Source of the DNA: Trichoplax sp. H2
Taxonomy: Eukaryota; Placozoa; Uniplacotomia; Trichoplacea
Direction: 5' to 3'
Assembly: GCA_003344405.1 (NCBI GenBank)
Contig: NOWV01000263.1
Span: 1-64,000, forward strand
DNA length: 64,000 nucleotides
Position 1 is the first letter of the stretch, and every line of letters starts with the position of its first letter. Below the pieces are notes generated by a model. That model was not told the DNA's origin. It ran no database searches and was given only the letters and a program-made list of their open reading frames with translations. This document shows positions 56,369 to 64,000 of this stretch, one piece after another. The position numbers and the translations under genes were made by a program.

Positions 56369-58885
56369 TTATGGTACAGAAATACCCTTGTTAGTGCGGC
56401 GTTTTCCTAAGGGGGAGGGCATTACTTTCCCCAACTTAACGTTAAATGTCCCTTTCAGAACAGTATCAGATTGTAGTGTATACAAATCGTAGGCACCCGG
56501 ACCCGGAGCTGTATTAACGGTAGAATGAAATCGATCGCTATCTGTTCCCATTATACCTTTTTTGCCACCAGGACGTTTTAATTTTTGCGGTAGATAATCA
56601 CTCGGTCCTGGCCATGGACCTTTTGGTTGGCGATTGAGTTCATTGCTAATGCGCTTAGACGATGTTAAGAATGGTGTTACTTTACTTTTAGCAATACTCT
56701 TAGACGGATATTCTGCTAGTACTTTTCCCTGGCTACGATCGTAAGCCTTGCTGAGATCGTATGATCCTGGGCCAGGTAATTCACCACTTTTAGGATCGAT
56801 TAATACAATACGATCTGATCTAGACATAAACTGGACTGTAGGTTTAACATATCTGCTACCACCAACTGTTTTAGGATCAACAGCTTGATAATAGCCTGGA
56901 CCAGGTGCGTCTTTCTTTTCTGGATTAGCTAATGGAACAGTACGAACTGCTGTTGAACCAAAGGCACCCTTTCTTGAGCTTTCCAATTGGGATTTACGTA
57001 GACTATTATCAGCAATACCAGGATAATTGTATGTACCAGGTCCTGGTAAGAATTTCTGACGGCGATGGTTATCGAAACGTGCCGAAGTTTTACCAAATGG
57101 TACAGCTTTTAAATTTTCAATCCTGTGTAATAACGGCAGTATATAAAGTGAAATTTACAAATCGTTACTTCGTATTGTGAAATTTATACTTATTGAATAA
57201 TTTTGCATGTAAAAATAAAGATGCAAAGAAAAATATGATAGTATTCTACTATAAAAAATAAAAGAAGAGTATGAACTGTTTTTTAAGCTGATAGCATCGA
57301 AATATTATACTTACTTGTTTGAAGTTTGAAAGCCAATTCGCGGCTCACCGTATGTGCCAGGAGCTGGAGTTGAAAATTTTGCTTCAGGGAACCGCTATAA
57401 TAAATATATGCGCACATTTATGAAGATACTTACTAATACAATAAAGTTATTGATATTCAAAAAGGGGGGTTAATATTAACGATATACTCGTACACTTCTT
57501 TGAGTTTGTAATTTATAAACTTAGTTGTAAGATATTTAAACTGGCTATGATATCCTAACCAGTAATTTCACTGCTGTTTGCTATTGGATAAATATAGTAG
57601 TTATATGACATGAAAGATATACTTATTGAGACTATTTCGAAATGATTATCACGTTTAAAGAATAGAAAGTATGTCTTTTGAATGTTTTTAAAAGCTAATT
57701 ATTTGAAACTTATTTCAATCTGTTAACGATTTTTATTAGTATGACAGAATTAATTGTTTACCTTTGCCTGCGTTCCAAATGGAACACTTTCAATTATTTT
57801 TCCGTCTTCGTCTACTAATGGTGCCGTTGATTTGACAGTTATTGAGTGGTTAATGTCATAAGCTCCAGGTCCTGGAATACCTCGTTTTTCTTCTTGCTTT
57901 TGTAAAATATCTAAATAACGTGGGGAATTGGATTCAAATATTTGATTACCGTTGTCACGATAGGTAGGGTGATTTTCCTTTCTATACGACAAGCTGACAT
58001 CATAGTCGCCAGGGGCAGGACCAGGATGACTATGAAATTCAAGCCTTTTTGAAGATTGCCTATTAAAATGAATTCCTCTATACTTATCGCCACAATATCT
58101 GACGTTATTGCCGTCGACCGTGTAATATGCTGGTCCAAGTGTGGTATCATGTGATGGAGGTTTTTGCGACATTAAATGTCCGCCGTTTGATTCTTCATAA
58201 CCGTAGGCTTGACTAGGTATTGGGATAGATGGAGCGTCTGGTCTTCTCTATAGATAAGGTTGAAGAAGATTTAAAATAAAATAGGGAAAAAATATAGCAA
58301 CTATCTCAGCATAAATAAATTTTAAATATTTACTCATATACCTATCAATTCTTTTCTCAATGACTATTTCTGTCAATTATTGTAATCAACACTATACTCT
58401 GTGCGTACATAGCATCGATCTATTCAACGATTTGCTTTACTTTTCAGTATATACTGTATATCAATGTTACAAGATTGATCGAATTGACTTACCAAATATT
58501 GAACTCTTGGCTTAAATTCTGGAATTTTCTTGCTCGTTGCCTGTGATTTATTACTATTGTAAGGATTATAAGCTCCTGGACCGGGTGCTAGAGTTGTATT
58601 GTCGCCGAAGCGTTTGGTTGTATCTTTTAGTGAAGCTGCACCTTTAACACGTTCGCTACCGAAGCGACTAAATTCATATTGGCCAGGCCCGGGCGTAGCG
58701 ATAACGTTTTCTCCAACATCGAGAGCCGATTGGCGTGTTGTCATGGACGAAAATGGGGCATAACTGTCGACTTTTCGTTTAGCATTGGCTATTTCAGAGG
58801 TAGAATAGGATCCAGGGCCTACATTTACTGATGTACTGCCTACACTTTGAAGGAATTTGCGAGGTGCTCGATCATAAACCGACAT
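56369..58885 (-). CDS. STPG2: Sperm-tail PG-rich repeat protein (STPG2-like)
   Basis: A member of the SHIPPO/sperm-tail PG-rich repeat family, whose members bind ciliary and flagellar microtubules. Four exons: 58885-58493, 58247-57762, 57394-57315 and 57122-56369, coding 570 residues (human STPG2 about 459). The ATG at 58885 opens [11 protein letters not shown]. About twelve Pro-Gly-Pro-Gly-x-Tyr type repeats are spread along the chain, including [81 protein letters not shown] and APGPGAYD. The block [19 protein letters not shown] after the first intron, and TLGPAYY, resemble STPG2 more than other family members. Phases at all three introns agree (0, 0, 2). Being longer than the human protein, it may hold extra repeats, or be a related paralogue. 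Confidence 0.88.
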
Positions 58886-60005
58886 CTTTACTACAGTATG
58901 CTATACAATAATTTAACGTCCGCTAGGGTAATAATAAGATAGTGCTGGATAATTTTGTTGTGAAGCAAGTTCAATTACGTCGAACTGTCTAATTACAATC
59001 CAATTGGAAATTACGGCAATAACATGGACTTGAAGATATCCTTATATCGCAAATAATAATTGTACTGTGTCACCAAGGTAAAATGACACATGCACTTACA
59101 AGACAACGTTGGAATTGTCACTTTAATACCAAGGAATCGTTATGATAGCAAATTACGAGGGCAAACGAATCATGGACAACTGCTTAATGATCATCGAATT
59201 TAGCGTAATTTCTCTAGTAGTAACCAATAATGTTGACCAATTTGTAAATTACTTTTAACTTTTACCCTACAATGTAACTTTACTTGTAGCACTCTTAGCA
59301 TCAACAATAAAAGACTAATATTAATTACACTTTATGCAGTCTAATCGTTTTGGGGGTTTTTTTGACGATTGCTGTTGCAGTTGTCATAGAAACCAAAAGC
59401 TATTTGAGCAGATGTCTCTCTGTCGGGATTCCGAGTGTAATTGAGAAATGGATGAGTGGTTGCTATACAATACTATGCGTCGAACAATAGTCTGTAAATA
59501 CTTGATTTACTATAGAGTAGAAGAGTACAAGTTACTTTGACTACAATACTACTACATTTTGGATCAGCTAAGATCACCACAAGACTGGTCAAAACCAGTA
59601 TATATGGCCAAACAAACGTTAACCATACATCATTCAGTATAGCATATCACCAGCTCTCGTTATTTGATCACTGTGCGTGGTTTTGGCCCGTTTTTGCTGG
59701 CCAATGGCCATATGCAAATGAACAAGATTGGCTTTCCTTACTGTTTACCATATGCAAATGAAGCAGATGGTCATTAATTAGGCTAGCTTTGTATACAGTA
59801 GTAGCAATAATATAGCGTAGATAGGTTCGATTAATTATTGCTTCCAGAAGGTAAGACGTAGCTCGCAGACTAGTCAAACTTTGGTAGCTGCCTTGCTTTA
59901 GCAACAGAAGCCAAGCTGCGAAAGTTGGCACGGGCCCCTTTTGAGAATTTCCACACGTTAAAGTAATTGAGCAACTGAAAACTTCAATATCACCATATTT
60001 GCATC
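58886..60005. other. Intergenic region between STPG2 and ArsC-like gene (divergent)
   Basis: About 1.1 kb between two divergent start codons; no exon or RNA gene is seen. A run of T and G occurs near 59348. The last 50 bases before the ArsC-like ATG show no purine-rich bacterial ribosome binding site. Confidence 0.5.
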
Positions 60006-60428
60006 ATGCCTGCAAAACGCTCTGTTTTAGTACTCTGCACCGGCAATTCTGCTAGAAGCCAGATGGGCGAAGGTCTTATCAATGCACGCTTGGAAGGATT
60101 TGAAGCCTATTCTGCAGGCACCCGTCCAGCACCACAGGTTAATCCTAATGCAATCGCTGCTCTTGCCGATATAGGCATCGATATTAGTAGCAATCGACCC
60201 AAGTCCGTGGACGAATTTAAAGACCGCCGATTTGATTTTGTTATCACTGTCTGTGGCTCTGCTGATGCTAACTGCCCTGCTTGGATAGGCAAAGTAGGTA
60301 AAAGATGTCATATCGGTTTTGAAGATCCTTCTCATACACAGGGTACACCTAACGAGATACTGGATGCATTCAAAAAGACTCGTGACATGATTGAAGATCA
60401 AGTATTTGCCTACTTGAGAAGCCAATGA
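60006..60428 (+). CDS. arsC: Arsenate reductase, thioredoxin-coupled ArsC type
   Basis: A low-molecular-weight tyrosine-phosphatase fold protein of 140 residues, predicted to reduce arsenate to arsenite. The P-loop CTGNSARS (Cys11 to Ser18) gives the CX5R catalytic motif. Two further cysteines, Cys83 and Cys90, stand in TVCGSADANCP, the place of the redox-relay pair of bacterial thioredoxin-linked ArsC (Cys10, Cys82, Cys89 in the classical enzyme). GFEDPS at 104-109 matches the conserved Asp-Pro acid loop. Length equals that of the bacterial family. The gene has no intron, unlike nearly all others in this window, and its codons look richer in GC than neighbouring exons. There is no other prokaryotic gene nearby, and flanks are AT-rich like the rest. 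This suggests a transferred gene, now resident in an animal genome; a role as a plain phosphatase is possible but the cysteine trio argues otherwise. Confidence 0.87.
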   Translation: MPAKRSVLVLCTGNSARSQMGEGLINARLEGFEAYSAGTRPAPQVNPNAIAALADIGIDISSNRPKSVDEFKDRRFDFVITVCGSADANCPAWIGKVGKRCHIGFEDPSHTQGTPNEILDAFKKTRDMIEDQVFAYLRSQ

Positions 60429-62108
60429 AATAGAGATATTACATTGGCTACATCTCATGATATCAGTATCTTGTATAACTGTCATGCTACGATTCTAAAG
60501 CAACAGTAGTAGGCCAGTTGGTGAAACGATGATCGGATACTTTGGACGAACACGAAATTTCCACTAGCTATAACAGCACGCATAATTAATCCATATCATC
60601 TTCATTGAGGATAATTTGATGCGTTGTTTTAACTTGCTTAGCACGTTAGCATAGCTAAATACACCTACACTACAGGATATTAGGACGATGCTAGATTAAG
60701 ATACGCCAATATTTATGATATGTACCTTTATAATTTCGTTTAAATTCTCCATGATATGCAAATCTGTTCGAATAGAGCAAATTCTTATCAAGTATCGGTA
60801 GCTATCAAAATTTTACTATGATAATTATTTATTTATTTATATCAGTAATCTGATGCCAGTTCATCACTGCAATATTGTAGCATCAGTAGCTTGTTGACCG
60901 GTATAATAAATAGAAGCAATTGATTAAGTTGAGCGTGGCAATCATCATGAATCAACTTTGAATTCTCTTTAGCTGAAATTTATAATTCTTAATCAATTTC
61001 CTGGTGTTAGCACATTGATTCTTCTTCTCTTACAGTACATCGCAAGCACGAGCTCAATATTGAGCAAAGCATGCAAACTCCATGGAATCGCCGACAAAGT
61101 TGCACCATTCAGGGAGCTGTTGTGTTCTGTCAAACAAAAGTTATCTCAAAACTTCATGAGAAAAGTGCTGCTAGTAAATAGCACTATTTTATACTCGATT
61201 CTTTAAAGTACTGCATATGAAGGTTTTAATCATAGCCAACACTGTCAAATGAGCTAGTAATGCTTACTTGGCTGATGTTTACTTACGAGCTAAGCCCAGA
61301 ATGGAACCATTTCTTAATCGATTTCGATTCATATTTTACGAATAAGATTAGCAGATGCAGTGCTTAAATATAACTGAATCTCGATCTCCTAGTTATCGTA
61401 TCTAACTTTGGGATGATATTCAATTTATTAAGGGTATAGTGATACACTAGTTCTAAGGCTACCATTGCTATCTCTAATGCAGACTGCAGCCCTGGGAAAG
61501 CAGCATAACTTAGCCAAGTCATATTAACTACAGATTTAAAGGCAGAGCTATTAATACATCCAACCCGAGCTACCTGCGATCGAAAAATAGACCTGTGATC
61601 CATTCATGGCCAGTCTTGGTCGTCAGCATTAATAGTGGAAGAAGAGAGAGGATATCAATCCGCCATGATTTCCAGTCATTTCCTGGATTGAGTAGTACTA
61701 CCAGCTCCATTCATGTGTCCACTCCATAGTACTTTGACTAAACCGAGCGGTACCCCGTCATACTATATTCTATACTACACCATACTAAAGTAGTATAGCT
61801 ACTCGTTCATCATCGGTTATGCTTATACAATTTCCTACAATGGTGTCGTCACAGTCAGTGGACTAACCGGAGTAGGACAGCAGTAATGAAGAAATCGATG
61901 GAGGCAATGCTGCTGCAAATTGCATTCCAACGTCGTAATTCCTCCATACTACTGAAATTGTAATCCTACTATCTATCAAGCCTTGACTCTTCTCTATTAC
62001 TGTTCTCATGATTACTGTATAAAGGCTATAGTTTAGCAGTCAGCCTCTATTTTAACCAATTCCCCTCTTATACTACCGATTGGCTTCGACCTCAAAAAGT
62101 TACCAGTT
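60429..62108. other. Intergenic region between ArsC-like gene and KTI12
   Basis: About 1.7 kb with no convincing gene. Short open frames at 61015-61206 (+) and 61364-61603 (-) have no motifs. The KTI12 promoter should be near the right end. Confidence 0.5.
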
Positions 62109-64000
62109 ATGCCATTAATTATCATCACCGGTTTCCCATGTAGTGGCAAGAGCCTTCGAGCCCAGCAATTAATAGATTATATCAATGAAAATCATCCTGA
62201 TTATGCCGATCATATTCATCTCATTAGTGATCATAACCAAATGGTTGATAGAAATAAAGCTTACGAAGGTAGTTAATTGATATCATTCTTTAAATGGACA
62301 TCCTGTTTTGTATAATTTCGCATGCTTGACTACAGCAATAATATACCAGTAAAGCTTCTTATTTAGACTCTTATGTATTATAGTAAAATATGGTATCTTG
62401 AAAGAACAATTTTAAAGATAATTACTGATGTCAATTCTCTTTCATGACCTAGCTTCAAATGCTGAAAAATCGGCTCGAGGCCATTTAAAAGCCGCAGTTG
62501 AAAGGTAAGCATGCCATCGGAATAGCACTACGCGAGAACTATACATTCTAATGCTACTACCTATCATGCAAATCGATGCCTTGATATTGACTATGAATAC
62601 TCTTGATTCACTTTTAAATGAGTTTGATGGCACAAATATTAACTAATGACGTATATTTTGGTCCTATAGGATAATTTCAAGCAAGGAAATTGTCATTCTT
62701 GATTCATTGAATTACATCAAAGGTATACTGTACTATGTCCACTCTACACGTACATAGTAGATAGGCAATCCTATACAAGAGCAAAAATTTCTATTCTCTG
62801 CTACAATTACTTGCCAACTTATTTCATTTATACACGTAAATTTCATTGGTAATCATAGAAATAAGCTCTTTAAAACATTCTTCACTAGAACCGTATGATT
62901 TATCAACCTTGCCATAAGTTCGATATCCTCTAATAAATATTCAACACGAATGAATAGGATTTCACTACGAACTATATTTACTAGAGTTGTATGATTGATC
63001 AACCTCATTACCTGTTAGACCTTCTCTAATAAATATTTATCTCGAATGAATCAGGATTTCGCTACGAACTATATTGTATTAGCAAGTCTGCCAAGACAAC
63101 TCATTGCGTGGTAAGGTTATTTAAAGCAGGATCTGTAATACCGTAGATGCATTGTGAACGTTAAAAGCGTTCTCTGCTAAGCATTTTAATACGATCGATT
63201 CGATTGGTGCTCACCAATCATAAATTAGATTTATATCCAGTGAAAATCAATCAACTAATGTCTAACTAGGCCATGATATTATGAACGTAGTATAATTATT
63301 TAGTTTTATAGTATGCCTAACGTCTGTGATGACATATCCACAGATATTTTGCGCTGTAACGAAAGATCAAGTAGAAGATTGGAATAGTAAAAGAGATAAT
63401 GACCAGCAATATCGTAAAGATATGTAAGTATTAGGCCTTACTTTGTAGTATACTGTAACCTTCTGTAGACTAAATATCAACTGCTGCGATAGGTACTCGT
63501 ATTAAGTAATTGTACTTTTGTAGTTACTATATTATACTTATAGCATCTTCTTTATATCTTACATAGCCTAGATGCATTAGTAATGAGGTATGAAGCACCT
63601 GATCCTCGAAATCGTTGGGATTCACCTCTTTTTGTAGTTCAGGTACATTAATTCTGGCTAAGCATAAAAATTTAACTTTTATAAAAGATATATGGTAGAA
63701 ATACTTGAAGTGGATAGATGCATAAATTGTATTGGTCTATTCGAAAACAGGAACTAGATCAACTGCCATGTCAAACTATATGTGATGCATTATTTCATCG
63801 AAAACCACCTCCGCCAAACCAATCTACTCAATGTGTAATCACATTCAATAAATTTTTACTACACTAGATAATTATCCATACTAATAGAAGAAAATGATAA
63901 TGTGATGAATAATTCCAATGTGAAAACGTATAACGGTTTATTCTGTCTTGTTGTAGCAACCATTATCAACAAATAATTTATTGTTCGAAATGGAGAAGAT
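62109..64000 (+). CDS. KTI12: KTI12 homologue, Elongator-associated P-loop protein (partial)
   Basis: KTI12 is a P-loop ATPase that binds tRNA and the Elongator complex, which modifies wobble uridines. Exons seen: 62109-62268, 62453-62504, 62670-62722, 63055-63110, 63344-63423, 63567-63642, 63751-63834 and 63957 to the window end, about 201 codons; the 3' part is cut off. The ATG opens MPLIIITGFPCSGKS with the P-loop at residues 8-15. Then come RGHLKAAVERI, EIVILDSLNYIKGFRYELYC (split by an intron), FCAVTKDQVEDWN, VMRYEAPDPRNRWDSPLF, and RKPPPPNQSTQCQPL, all typical of the family. Phases agree at every junction. Human KTI12 has no intron, so the many introns here differ from the vertebrate gene. 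Intron 3 holds a decayed copy of the start of exon 4. Confidence 0.93.
62885..63080 (+). repeat. ~96-bp tandem duplication spanning KTI12 intron 3 / exon 4
   Basis: Unit A (62885-62980) and unit B (62981 to about 63080) both run ctaga, gtatgatt, atcaacct, ctctaataaatatt, cgaatgaat, aggattt, then actacgaactatatt-like sequence (unit B has gctacgaactat). Unit B holds the used acceptor (ending at 63054) and the start of exon 4. Unit A holds a matching but altered AG (aatag) and exon-like sequence that is not used in the reading-frame model. Confidence 0.85.

Noticed and set aside
60006-60428. Bacterial contamination as the source of the ArsC-like gene
   Set aside because: Only one prokaryote-like gene is present, flanked on both sides by intron-bearing animal genes, with no ribosome binding site or operon neighbours. 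Not excluded without reads, but less likely.
60027-60485. 152-codon antisense frame over the ArsC-like gene
   Set aside because: Its sense partner carries complete catalytic motifs; the antisense frame resembles nothing and arises from codon bias.

Overview
This is a eukaryotic nuclear window. It is AT-rich, genes are split into many short exons with mostly short GT-AG introns, and every recognisable product is metazoan-like: a class V myosin, MNS1, TEX9, STPG2, NAXE, KTI12, TMEM267, two Rab GTPases and a rhodopsin-class GPCR. Small genes, conserved exon structures and vertebrate-like gene neighbours suggest an early-branching animal, most plausibly a placozoan (Trichoplax/Hoilungia type). 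That assignment is inference from style and content and was not tested by any search.

Layout. 1-2457: repeat-rich DNA without genes. 2458-3656 (+): TMEM267. 5229-9501 (+): TEX9, 13 exons. 11718-12812 (-): single-exon class A GPCR. 12813-19846: 7 kb without a gene, with degenerate tandem repeats near its right end. 19847-25034 (+): Rab GTPase 1, whose 3.6-kb first intron is filled with a degenerate ~200-bp repeat. 27334-28943 (-): Rab5/22-like GTPase with a 13-nt microexon, tail-to-tail with Rab 1. 28944-34458: repeats, including 60-bp and 48-bp tandem arrays. 35068-38246 (+): MNS1. 39447-41784 (-): NAXE. 41785-45338: mostly empty. 45339-54727 (+): class V myosin, about 1,800 residues. 56369-58885 (-): STPG2-like sperm-tail PG-repeat protein. 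60006-60428 (+): intronless ArsC-type arsenate reductase of bacterial style. 62109-64000 (+): KTI12, cut by the window end.

How the genes relate. There is no operon logic here. Three genes (TEX9, MNS1, STPG2) belong to the cilium/flagellum inventory. Class V myosin and Rab GTPases belong to vesicle transport. NAXE repairs damaged NAD(P)H, and KTI12 supports Elongator-dependent tRNA modification. TEX9 and MNS1 are neighbours on human chromosome 15q21, where MYO5A and MYO5C also lie, so part of this window may be a very old linkage group.

Most striking points: the intronless three-cysteine arsenate reductase among intron-rich animal genes (candidate horizontal transfer), the TEX9-MNS1-MYO5 linkage, a tandem duplication across an intron/exon boundary in KTI12 that left a decoy copy of an exon start, and several families of degenerate tandem repeats. 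I found no convincing new multi-gene system. All exon models were built by hand from GT-AG sites and reading-frame continuity; first exons of MNS1, myosin V and the minus-strand Rab are uncertain.
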